Below, in pieces: positions 1 through 4,855 of a DNA stretch of 6,269 nucleotides (position 1 is its first letter; every line of letters begins with the position of its first letter). Origin of the DNA: Nitriliruptoraceae bacterium (GTDB taxonomy: Bacteria > Actinomycetota > Nitriliruptoria > Nitriliruptorales > Nitriliruptoraceae); the NCBI GenBank assembly GCA_007116505.1, contig SKII01000100.1, positions 1 through 6,269 of the forward strand. Reading direction: 5' to 3'. The notes under the pieces were generated by a model. The model saw nothing but the letters and a program-made list of their open reading frames with translations. It was not told the origin of the DNA and did not search any database. Both the position numbers and the translations under genes were made by a program.

Positions 1-119
1 AGCGGACGGAGCGTTCCGACGGCCCCGACCGCAACGCGCCGGTCGCTCGCGACACGTCCTCACGCGGGACCGGTCAGCCGCAGCTGGCACGCCGCGTGAA
101 CATCGAGCACCTGCCCTGA
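1..119 (+). CDS. C-terminal end of an unidentified protein (partial, enters from left edge)
   Basis: An open frame with codons from position 3 gives 38 residues and stops at TGA 117-119. The tail is hydrophilic and probably disordered, rich in Arg, Asp, Pro and Ser, and ends in ARRVNIEHLP. Of the 38 codons, 33 end in G or C, as expected for a real gene here, and the stop is followed within 4 bases by strong hairpins, as expected for a gene end. Only the tail is present, so no family can be assigned. Helicases and other RNA-binding proteins of actinomycetes often have such basic tails, but that is only a thought. Other plus frames are less convincing (one stops at 97-99), and a minus-strand gene here cannot be fully excluded. 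Confidence 0.5.
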   Translation, partial: RTERSDGPDRNAPVARDTSSRGTGQPQLARRVNIEHLP

Positions 120-159
120 TCCAGCCGGTCCCGACCGGCTCTGCCGCTGATCCAGCCGG
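116..159. repeat. 13-bp direct repeat in the intergenic hairpin region
   Basis: The 13-mer CTGATCCAGCCGG occurs at 116-128 and again at 147-159, a spacing of 31 bp. The first copy contains the TGA stop of the left-edge gene. Each copy supplies part of a hairpin, so a local duplication may have created the tandem terminator-like structure. The repeat is exact; the duplication is inference. Confidence 0.7.
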
Positions 160-179
160 CCCCGGCGTATCAGCGGCAG
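123..179. terminator. Tandem hairpins between converging genes (bidirectional terminator candidate)
   Basis: Two adjacent inverted repeats lie between the stop of the left-edge plus gene (119) and the stop of the minus-strand FHA gene (184). The first pairs AGCCGGTC (123-130) with GACCGGCT (133-140). In practice this folds as 7 bp with a CCCG loop. The second pairs CTGCCGCTGAT (141-151) with ATCAGCGGCAG (169-179), 11 bp without mismatch. An inner GCCG/CGGC stem (155-158 with 163-166) may form in its loop. Neither side has a T tract, which is common for high-GC actinomycete terminators. The symmetry would let the second hairpin work in both directions. Confidence 0.65.
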
Positions 180-183
180 CCGC

Positions 184-768
184 TCAGAGGAGCTTGAGCC
201 TCGCGGCCTCCGCGACGGCACCGGCACGGTTGCGTGCGCCCAGCTTGTCGAACAGCTCCTGCGCGTAGGCCTTGACGGTCCGCTCGGTCACTCCGAGCTC
301 CGCACCGATCTCGTTGTTGGTCTTGCCCTGGGCCATCCCCTGCAGGACCTCGAGCTGACGCTTCGAGAGGTGCGGTGCGTCGACCTCCTCGACGGTCGGC
401 AGGGTGAGGACGAGCGTCTCGTCCTCGCCCTGCGCGGCGACCGCGGGGTCCTCGAACACGGTGATGACCGGGCCGAACCCGACACGGTCCCCGTGGTGCA
501 GCGACCGTGGGCCGACGAGCCGTTCCCCGTTGACCGTCGTCCCTGCCGACGAGGCGAGGTCGGTGACGATCACGGCGGACGCGACGCGACGCACCTCCGC
601 ATGGACCCGGGAGACGCGAGGGTCCTGGACGACGTACGCGTTGTCGTCCCGGCGCCCGACCGTCCCGACCTCATGGTCGAGCCGGATCGTCCGACCGGCC
701 TGCGCGCCCTCGCTGAAGTGCAGGGTCGGGACAGGGATGACCTTCCTGGCCTTCTGGACCTCCGCCAT
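184..768 (-). CDS. FHA-domain transcriptional regulator with LuxR-type C-terminal HTH
   Basis: Predicted cytoplasmic DNA-binding regulator of 194 residues. The FHA domain, which binds phosphothreonine peptides, spans about residues 15-107. Its hallmarks are GRRDDN (38-43), VSRVHA (52-57) and GTTVNG (76-81). A linker of about 25 acidic and hydrophobic residues follows. Then comes a LuxR/NarL-type helix-turn-helix: LSKRQLEVL (134-142) and the helix pair from KTNNEIG to RTVKAY (149-168). There is no receiver domain. From family knowledge, FHA domains read Ser/Thr kinase output, so this may be a kinase-responsive analogue of NarL-type regulators; that is inference. I chose the ATG at 768 because a strong GGGAGGGAGG (786-777) lies 8 bases upstream. 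A GTG at 777 in the same frame would add three residues but overlaps that site. It probably shares a transcript with the upstream PHP gene, 52 bp away. Targets are unknown. Confidence 0.9.
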   Translation of the reverse strand: MAEVQKARKVIPVPTLHFSEGAQAGRTIRLDHEVGTVGRRDDNAYVVQDPRVSRVHAEVRRVASAVIVTDLASSAGTTVNGERLVGPRSLHHGDRVGFGPVITVFEDPAVAAQGEDETLVLTLPTVEEVDAPHLSKRQLEVLQGMAQGKTNNEIGAELGVTERTVKAYAQELFDKLGARNRAGAVAEAARLKLL

Positions 769-776
769 ACGGGACA

Positions 777-786
777 CCTCCCTCCC
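777..786 (-). promoter_or_regulatory. Strong Shine-Dalgarno of the FHA-LuxR gene, deciding its start
   Basis: On the minus strand this reads GGGAGGGAGG, followed by 8 bases and then ATG (768-766). It favours the ATG over the in-frame GTG at 777-775, which would lie inside the Shine-Dalgarno itself. Confidence 0.7.
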
Positions 787-797
787 ACCGTCCTGCC

Positions 798-817
798 CGC
801 CGTCCTTCGGGACGGCG
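798..817 (-). terminator. Hairpin between PHP and FHA-LuxR genes (attenuator or weak terminator candidate)
   Basis: A perfect 8-bp stem, CGCCGTCC (798-805) with GGACGGCG (810-817), encloses a 4-base loop. It starts 3 bases after the PHP stop codon and ends 11 bases before the FHA Shine-Dalgarno. On the plus strand the loop is TTCG closed by C-G, the very stable tetraloop. The likely transcript is the minus strand, where the loop reads CGAA. No U tract follows, so partial termination, mRNA end protection or processing are all possible. Confidence 0.5.
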
Positions 818-820
818 TCC

Positions 821-1666
821 TCAGGGACGCAGGGAGCGTAGGCGGTCGACGTCGTCGCGGCCCGTCACCGCAGCCCCCACCGGCGTGTCACGCTCACCGC
901 CGTGGTGGTCCGAACCCGCCGTGACGACGAGGCCATGGCGCCGTGCGAGGTCCGTCCACCGCTCCACCGCAGGGCCGTCATGAGCGGGATGGCGCGCCTC
1001 GACACCGGCGAGCCCCGCATCGACCATGTCCCCGAGCACCGACGCGGGGATCTCCTCACCGCCGTCGCGAGCGCCGAACAGCGCCGGGTGCGCGAGCACG
1101 ACGACGCCACCCGCGCCACGCAGCAGCTCGACGGCACGCACCGGATCGACGGCGTGCTTGGGCGCGTCGGCCGGGCCACCGTCGGCGAGGTAGCGGTCGA
1201 ACACCTCACGCTCATCGGCGCATGCGCCCGTCTCCACGACGGCCTGTGCGAGGTGAGGACGTCCGAGCGGCGCTCCGGCGGCGATCTCGACGACACGGTC
1301 GAAGGTGACGGGGACACCGAGCGCGACGAGGTTCGCGACGATGCGCCGCGCACGGTCGGAGCGGGCGTCGCGCAGCCGGGCGAGCTCCGCCGCGAGGACC
1401 TGCTCCGCAGGGTCGTGCCAGTAGGCGAGCACGTGCACGGACCTGCCGCCGAGCTCCGCGGAGAACTCCGTGCCGGGGATCACCTCGAGGCCGAGCTCCG
1501 CTCCGGCGCGCTCCGCCTCGGCGATGCCGTCGCCCGTGTCGTGGTCCGTGAGGGCGAGCCCCGCGAGGCCGGCCTCCCGAGCGAGCCCGACGACCTCCGC
1601 AGGCGTGTGATGGCCGTCGGAGCGCAGGCTGTGGGTGTGGAGGTCGAAGGCATCGGTGGGGAGCAT
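821..1666 (-). CDS. PHP-domain phosphoesterase (RNase AM / nucleoside bisphosphate phosphatase type)
   Basis: A 281-residue cytoplasmic metal-dependent phosphoesterase of the stand-alone PHP family related to E. coli RNase AM (YciV/TrpH). Characterised members remove phosphate from 3',5'-nucleoside bisphosphates or act as 5'-3' exonucleases on short RNA. Metal-ligand motifs are complete and in order: DLHTHS (8-13), DHDT (41-44), Glu67 in GTEFS, GRPHLA (135-140), LAHP with His193, Glu223 and the EARHPAHD stretch (223-230), and GSDHHG (251-256). The insert between GRPHLA and LAHP is typical of this subgroup rather than of DNA polymerase III alpha or histidinol phosphatase. The ATG start sits right before DAFDLHTHS, leaving no room for a signal peptide. 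No Shine-Dalgarno is visible, but a TACCGT -10-like hexamer ends 6 bases upstream, so the mRNA may be leaderless. The FHA-LuxR gene lies downstream on the same strand. Family assignment is firm; the exact substrate is not. Confidence 0.93.
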   Translation of the reverse strand: MLPTDAFDLHTHSLRSDGHHTPAEVVGLAREAGLAGLALTDHDTGDGIAEAERAGAELGLEVIPGTEFSAELGGRSVHVLAYWHDPAEQVLAAELARLRDARSDRARRIVANLVALGVPVTFDRVVEIAAGAPLGRPHLAQAVVETGACADEREVFDRYLADGGPADAPKHAVDPVRAVELLRGAGGVVVLAHPALFGARDGGEEIPASVLGDMVDAGLAGVEARHPAHDGPAVERWTDLARRHGLVVTAGSDHHGGERDTPVGAAVTGRDDVDRLRSLRP

Positions 1667-1672
1667 CCCGCC

Positions 1673-1678
1673 ACGGTA
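1673..1678 (-). promoter_or_regulatory. Candidate -10 element for a leaderless PHP-gene transcript
   Basis: The minus strand reads TACCGT, then six bases (GGCGGG), then the ATG at 1666. A start site about 7 bases after a -10 would put +1 on or next to the A of ATG. No convincing -35 was found. This is inferred from spacing and from the lack of a usable Shine-Dalgarno. Confidence 0.4.
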
Positions 1679-1698
1679 GTCCGACCGGCACCCACCGC

Positions 1699-1704
1699 TA
1701 GGAT
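1699..1704 (+). promoter_or_regulatory. Candidate -10 element for the 258-residue unknown gene
   Basis: TAGGAT matches the actinomycete TANNNT -10 pattern and would start transcription near 1711, giving an 18-base leader that holds GAGGAGG (1716-1722), 6 bases before the GTG start at 1729. No clear -35 is present. The 62-bp spacer from 1667 to 1728 would therefore carry two divergent promoters. Confidence 0.4.
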
Positions 1705-1728
1705 GGGCGACCCACGAGGAGGTCCGCT

Positions 1729-2505
1729 GTGGTCCAGGCCGTGAAGGTGCTGTCCGCCGTCGCGTTCGATGCGGCGCACTTCAACGAGTCCGGTCGTGCG
1801 GACCCCGCCGTGCGCGTGCTGGCCGAGCTTCCGGCGTCGACCGAGCCGTTCCACATCAACCGGGTCTACAAGGGTGCGCACGGGCGGTACGAGGAGGTCC
1901 TCGCGATCGCCGACCCGTCCGGCACGGTCGTGTGGGAGTCGGACCCGCGGCTGCTGCAGCTCCGCGGAGAGATGTACGAGGACCTGTTCCGCCTGCGCGT
2001 CGACGCGCCCATCCGCATCGCGAGCGCCGGGGAGCACACCCTGCTCCTCTACCTCGACGGCCAGCTCGTCGGCCGCGTCCCGCTGTTCGTGGAGGCTCCC
2101 CGCTCGCTGGTCGCCACCGGCGCCACGATGGACGCCGTCGAGACCGCCCTCAAGAAGGGCGCGATCGTCTGGCTCGACATCCCGCAGCGTGGTGGCGAGG
2201 TCGTCCAGCGGCCCGCCTGGTTCGTGCAGGAGGGACGCACCCTGTACGTCATCAAGGGCGGCAAGGAGCAGGAGCTGCCGGGCCTCGAGGCGACGGATCG
2301 TGTCACGGTCACCGTGAAGTCGAAGGACGTGAAGGCGACGATCGCCGAGCTCCCGGCGAGCGTGCGGGTCGTCAGCGACGATGCGGAGTTCGAGCGCATC
2401 GCGACGCTCGGCATGGGCACCCGCCTCAACCTGCTCGACGGGCAGGACGCGCTCGAGCGCTGGCGCAGCGAGTGCGTGATGGTGCACCTCACTCCGCTGG
2501 GCTGA
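1729..2505 (+). CDS. Unknown protein, possible N-terminal beta domain plus split-barrel-like C-terminal domain
   Basis: I do not recognise this 258-residue protein as a named family. It has no signal peptide or membrane segment and should be cytoplasmic. Residues 1-125 alternate strand-like stretches and end with a hairpin of the type LLLYLDGQLVGRVPLFVE (106-122). This recalls immunoglobulin-like beta sandwiches such as the DUF6941 type, a resemblance only. Residues 131-258 contain GAIVWLDIP, RPAWFVQEGRTLYVIKGG (161-178), a basic strand VTVTVKSKD (192-200) and a TRLNLLDGQDALERWR end (231-246). That order resembles FMN-binding split barrels related to pyridoxamine phosphate oxidase, where GRTLYVI would be a core strand. 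The start is GTG at 1729 with GAGGAGG 6 bases upstream; a second GTG at 1741 is less well placed. The gene diverges from the PHP gene and converges on the lipoprotein gene with a 17-bp overlap. Coding is certain; function is unknown. Confidence 0.9.
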   Translation: MVQAVKVLSAVAFDAAHFNESGRADPAVRVLAELPASTEPFHINRVYKGAHGRYEEVLAIADPSGTVVWESDPRLLQLRGEMYEDLFRLRVDAPIRIASAGEHTLLLYLDGQLVGRVPLFVEAPRSLVATGATMDAVETALKKGAIVWLDIPQRGGEVVQRPAWFVQEGRTLYVIKGGKEQELPGLEATDRVTVTVKSKDVKATIAELPASVRVVSDDAEFERIATLGMGTRLNLLDGQDALERWRSECVMVHLTPLG

Positions 2506-3259
2506 CCTCCGGCTCGTCCGCTGCCCCACGTCGGCGCGCCCGGAGGGCGAGCCCCGCACCGGCGACGAGCAGCACGGCAGCGGCGAGCGCCGCAGCGGTC
2601 GGCACGCGTCGCCACAGCGGGAGCTCCTCGGCGACCAGCGTGATCGGCCGCGGCTCCCCGACGGGTAGCGCCCACCTGAGCGTCCCGTCGGCCACGACGT
2701 CCGCGTCATGCTCGACGACACGCCCGGGCACGCGCACGACCAGCTGCGCACGGACCGTGTCCGCGACGAGCGCAGCGAGCTCCTCCCCCACCGGTCCGAC
2801 GGGGAGCCCGTCGATGCGCACTCCGAGCGTCGCCGGCGCGACGAGCGCACCGCTGCCGGTGAGCGTCACCGCGCCCGACGGTGTCGTCACCACGACCACG
2901 TCGAGGCGAACGGCGGGATCCTGCGCGTCGACGTCCTCCCACAGCTCGCGCAGCAGCTCCGTCGCCTCCGGACCGTCGGCGAACGACCGCCGGTAGGTCA
3001 GGACGGGCCCGCCGTCCGCGTCGACGTCGCGCCGCGACCGCCAGGCCGTCCCCTCGCCGAGCCCGAGCGCCACGTCGATGCCAGGGTCGACCCCGGCGAG
3101 GTCGAGATCGCGCAGCGTCGCCCCGTCGATCCGGGCGGAGACGGCGACCTCACCGGCACCGCTCCGACCGAAGCTGACCTCGGTGCCGACGTCGATGCGG
3201 CAACCCGTCGCCAGGACCGAGACGACCAGCAGGAACGGCACGACGGACCGCGTCCTCAT
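2489..3259 (-). CDS. LppM/DUF3153-like lipoprotein with C-terminal membrane anchor
   Basis: A 256-residue envelope protein. Residues 1-19 form a lipoprotein signal peptide: MRTR, a hydrophobic core, and a lipobox-like LATGC with Cys20 as the lipidated residue. The -3 position is Ala rather than the commoner Leu. The exported part (21-215) is strand-rich. It opens with RIDVGTEVSFGRSGAGEV, the start typical of LppM-like proteins (Cys, then beta strand, then a polar turn), and closes with DGTLRWALPVGE (191-202), like the L-x-W-x-L strand of DUF3153. A hydrophobic helix at about 219-238 and a basic stretch ARRRG (241-245) give a C-terminal membrane anchor with a short cytoplasmic tail. M. tuberculosis LppM affects phagocytosis; the role in a non-mycobacterium is unknown. 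The ATG at 3259 has GGAG 6 bases upstream. The same frame stays open far upstream, opposite pilB, but the signal peptide fixes this start. Its end overlaps the converging unknown gene by 17 bp. Lipoprotein call firm, family call moderate. Confidence 0.85.
   Translation of the reverse strand: MRTRSVVPFLLVVSVLATGCRIDVGTEVSFGRSGAGEVAVSARIDGATLRDLDLAGVDPGIDVALGLGEGTAWRSRRDVDADGGPVLTYRRSFADGPEATELLRELWEDVDAQDPAVRLDVVVVTTPSGAVTLTGSGALVAPATLGVRIDGLPVGPVGEELAALVADTVRAQLVVRVPGRVVEHDADVVADGTLRWALPVGEPRPITLVAEELPLWRRVPTAAALAAAVLLVAGAGLALRARRRGAADEPEVSPAE
2506..2546 (+). terminator. Weak hairpin after the 258-residue unknown gene
   Basis: CCTCCGG (2506-2512), immediately after the TGA at 2503-2505, can pair with CCGGAGG (2540-2546) across a 27-base loop. 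It lies inside the coding end of the converging lipoprotein gene and lacks a T tract. In such GC-rich DNA a 7-bp match may be chance. Confidence 0.25.
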
Positions 3260-3379
3260 CCACAGCTCCCGGATCCGGCCGAGGGAGGAGGCTAGCCCCG
3301 TCGTAAGGTCCGGCCGTGGACATCCCAGGTCCCCGACGAGCCGGGTGCCCGACGAGGATCCGAGCAGCGAGGAGATGGC
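3260..3379. promoter_or_regulatory. Divergent promoter region between lipoprotein and pilus-ATPase genes
   Basis: This 120-bp spacer holds two TANNNT hexamers facing away from each other: TAGCCT on the minus strand (3294-3289), about 30 bases before the lipoprotein ATG, and TAAGGT on the plus strand (3304-3309), about 70 bases before the pilB GTG. Neither has a good -35. If both are used, the two start sites would be about 35 bp apart and the polymerases would compete. No strong operator-like dyad was found here. Confidence 0.35.
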
Positions 3380-4753
3380 GTGCGCGGACCCGCACCGGCC
3401 CGACCGGCCCCCGCGCTGCTCGATGCCGTCCCTGCCCGGCTCGCACGACGGGCCCGCGCCCTGCCGACCGCGCTCGAGGCGGGGGTGCTCCACGTCAGGT
3501 CGCTGCGGGGCGACGACACCGACCCGGCGCTCGACGTCCTGCGCGTGCACGTCGGGGCGGCGGACGTCGACGCGACACGCGACCCCGATGTCCTCCGGCA
3601 CCTGCTGGCCGCGTACGGGCAGCACACGCTGCCCCGCATGCTCGACGACCCGGTCGAGCTGCTCGACACGCTCCTCGACATCGCCGCCGGCAGCGACGCG
3701 AGCGACCTGCACCTCGACCCGACACCGGACGGCTTGCGTGTCCGGCAACGGATCGACGGACGGCTGCACGAGGTCGTCCGCGTGCCGGCCGGGACGGTGG
3801 CGGGCCTGGTGGCGCGAACGAAGGTCCGGTCGGGGCTCGACGTCGCGGACCGCCGGCTGCCCCAGGACGGACGGCTCGAGCACGAGCAGCCCGGCGGTGT
3901 GCTCGGCGTCCGGGTCGCGACGATGCCGACGCGCTGGGGCGAGCGGATCACCCTCCGCCTGCTGCCCGACGGTGCCGCGGCAGCGCTCGACGGTCTCGGT
4001 CTCCCCGACCACGTCGTGGTGGCGCTCCGCCGCGCGGTCGGTGCGAGCGACGGGCTCGTCGTCGTGTGCGGCCCGACCGGCTCGGGGAAGACGACGACGC
4101 TGCATGCCCTGATCGGCTCCCCCGCCCTCGCCGCCCGCAACGTCATGACGCTCGAGGACCCCGTCGAGCGGACCCTCCCCGGTGCGGCTCAGACGCAGGT
4201 CGCACCGGACCACGGACTGCCGTTCGCGACGGGCCTCCGGCACCTGCTGCGTCACGACCCGGACGTCCTGCTCGTCGGGGAGGTCCGCGACCGGGAGACC
4301 GCACGGCTCGCCGTCGAGGCAGCGCAGACCGGGCACCTCGTGCTCACGTCGCTGCACGCCGTCGACGCCCCGTCCGCGCTGACGCGGCTGCACGAGCTGG
4401 ACGTCCCGCCCGGCCTCATCGCAGAGACGCTCCGGCTGGTCGTCGCGCAGCGGCTCCTCGCCGTCCCCTGCCCCGACTGCTCCCCCGGCTCCGCTCCGGG
4501 GGCCGTCCCGGGGGCCGGGGGCTGCGCCGGGTGCGCGGGGACGGGGACCCGGGGACGCACCGCCGTCGCCGAAGCGCTCGAGCCCGACGGGCCGCTCCGG
4601 ACGCTGCTCCGCGACGGCCGCGGGCCCGGCGCCCACCATGCACGGCTGTGCGCCGCGGTCGGACCGCGGCTCCGTGACGTCGCGCTCTCCCGTGCCGCGC
4701 GAGGGACGGTCGACCCTGACGACGCGACGCGGACGACGCCCGACCCCAGCTAG
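3380..4753 (+). CDS. GspE/PilB-family secretion or type IV pilus assembly ATPase
   Basis: A 457-residue cytoplasmic hexameric-type ATPase that would power pseudopilus or type IV pilus assembly at the inner face of the membrane. The family's motifs are present: ASDLHLDP (107-114), RIDGRL (124-129), WGERITLR (186-193), Walker A GPTGSGKT (231-238), Asp box TLEDPVE (257-263), Walker B with LLRHDPDVLLVGEVRD (289-304, Glu301), and His box TGHLVLTSLHA (317-327). The tetracysteine metal motif is CPDC (364-367) and CAGC (382-385), then GTRGR. The N-terminal part before ASDLHL is only about 106 residues, against roughly 200 in full GspE, so the first N-terminal domain is missing or reduced. The start is GTG with GAGGAG (3369-3374) 5 bases upstream; no earlier in-frame start exists. 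The ATG at 3375 is in another frame. No inner-membrane platform, pilin or PilT gene is adjacent, so the pathway (type IV pilus, type II-like or competence) cannot be told apart. The Mrp gene follows by 102 bp. Confidence 0.93.
   Translation: MRGPAPARPAPALLDAVPARLARRARALPTALEAGVLHVRSLRGDDTDPALDVLRVHVGAADVDATRDPDVLRHLLAAYGQHTLPRMLDDPVELLDTLLDIAAGSDASDLHLDPTPDGLRVRQRIDGRLHEVVRVPAGTVAGLVARTKVRSGLDVADRRLPQDGRLEHEQPGGVLGVRVATMPTRWGERITLRLLPDGAAAALDGLGLPDHVVVALRRAVGASDGLVVVCGPTGSGKTTTLHALIGSPALAARNVMTLEDPVERTLPGAAQTQVAPDHGLPFATGLRHLLRHDPDVLLVGEVRDRETARLAVEAAQTGHLVLTSLHAVDAPSALTRLHELDVPPGLIAETLRLVVAQRLLAVPCPDCSPGSAPGAVPGAGGCAGCAGTGTRGRTAVAEALEPDGPLRTLLRDGRGPGAHHARLCAAVGPRLRDVALSRAARGTVDPDDATRTTPDPS
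4498..4554 (+). repeat. G-run tract with G-quadruplex pattern inside pilB
   Basis: Seven runs of three to five G lie on the coding strand at 4498-4502, 4510-4514, 4517-4521, 4529-4531, 4537-4540, 4543-4546 and 4551-4554. Loops are 7, 2, 7, 5, 2 and 4 bases, all within the usual 1-7 rule. CCGGGGGCC occurs exactly at 4496-4504 and 4508-4516, with a partial third copy at 4515-4522. The tract encodes the Gly/Ala/Pro-rich stretch between and after the metal-binding Cys pairs. The pattern is exact; folding is not shown. Confidence 0.6.
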
Positions 4754-4789
4754 CGCCGAGGCCCGGGGCCGTCGGACCGGACGTCTCGC

Positions 4790-4795
4790 TACCCT
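4790..4795 (+). promoter_or_regulatory. Candidate -10 element for mrp
   Basis: TACCCT fits TANNNT and would set +1 near 4802, giving a leader of about 54 bases. No recognisable -35 precedes it. If real, mrp can be transcribed apart from pilB. Confidence 0.35.
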
Positions 4796-4796
4796 C

Positions 4797-4826
4797 GGTC
4801 GCAGCGACCATCACCGCCTTCGGGCG
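4797..4826 (+). promoter_or_regulatory. 13-bp perfect dyad and UUCG hairpin in the mrp leader
   Basis: GGTCGC-A-GCGACC (4797-4809) is a perfect inverted repeat around a single central A, placed one base after the candidate -10 and over the predicted start site, where a repressor would sit. Six bases? later, five to be exact (4810-4814), follows CGCC-TTCG-GGCG (4815-4826), a 4-bp stem with the extra-stable C(UUCG)G tetraloop on the mRNA strand. Together they could be an operator plus a leader hairpin, or the end signal of pilB. The spacer from 4754 to 4855 holds nothing else convincing. Confidence 0.4.
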
Positions 4827-4855
4827 ACGTCCTGGCAGCGACGAGGGGAACACGC

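Noticed and set aside
370..924. Long plus-strand open frame opposite the FHA and PHP genes
   Set aside because: Its translation is Arg/Asp/Pro-rich without any domain, and the minus strand here encodes clear FHA, HTH and PHP motifs. It is an antisense shadow of GC-rich codons.
902..1744. 280-residue plus-strand open frame opposite the PHP gene, running into the start of the next gene
   Set aside because: No motif, composition typical of an antisense frame, and its end overlaps the well-placed GTG start and Shine-Dalgarno of the real plus-strand gene.
3316..3375. GTG at 3316, seven bases after TAAGGT, as a leaderless start, or ATG at 3375 as the pilB start
   Set aside because: Neither is in the frame that encodes the ATPase motifs; 3316 leads into an Arg-rich shadow frame and 3375 into another one.
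3260..4639. Upstream extension of the lipoprotein frame, opposite pilB
   Set aside because: A signal peptide with lipobox begins at 3259 behind a good Shine-Dalgarno, and the extension is antisense to conserved ATPase motifs.
4760..4785. GC-rich short inverted repeats just after the pilB stop (for example GGCC-CGG-GGCC) as a terminator
   Set aside because: Arms are only four bases with small loops and such matches are expected by chance at this GC content; the dyad and UUCG hairpin further on are stronger.
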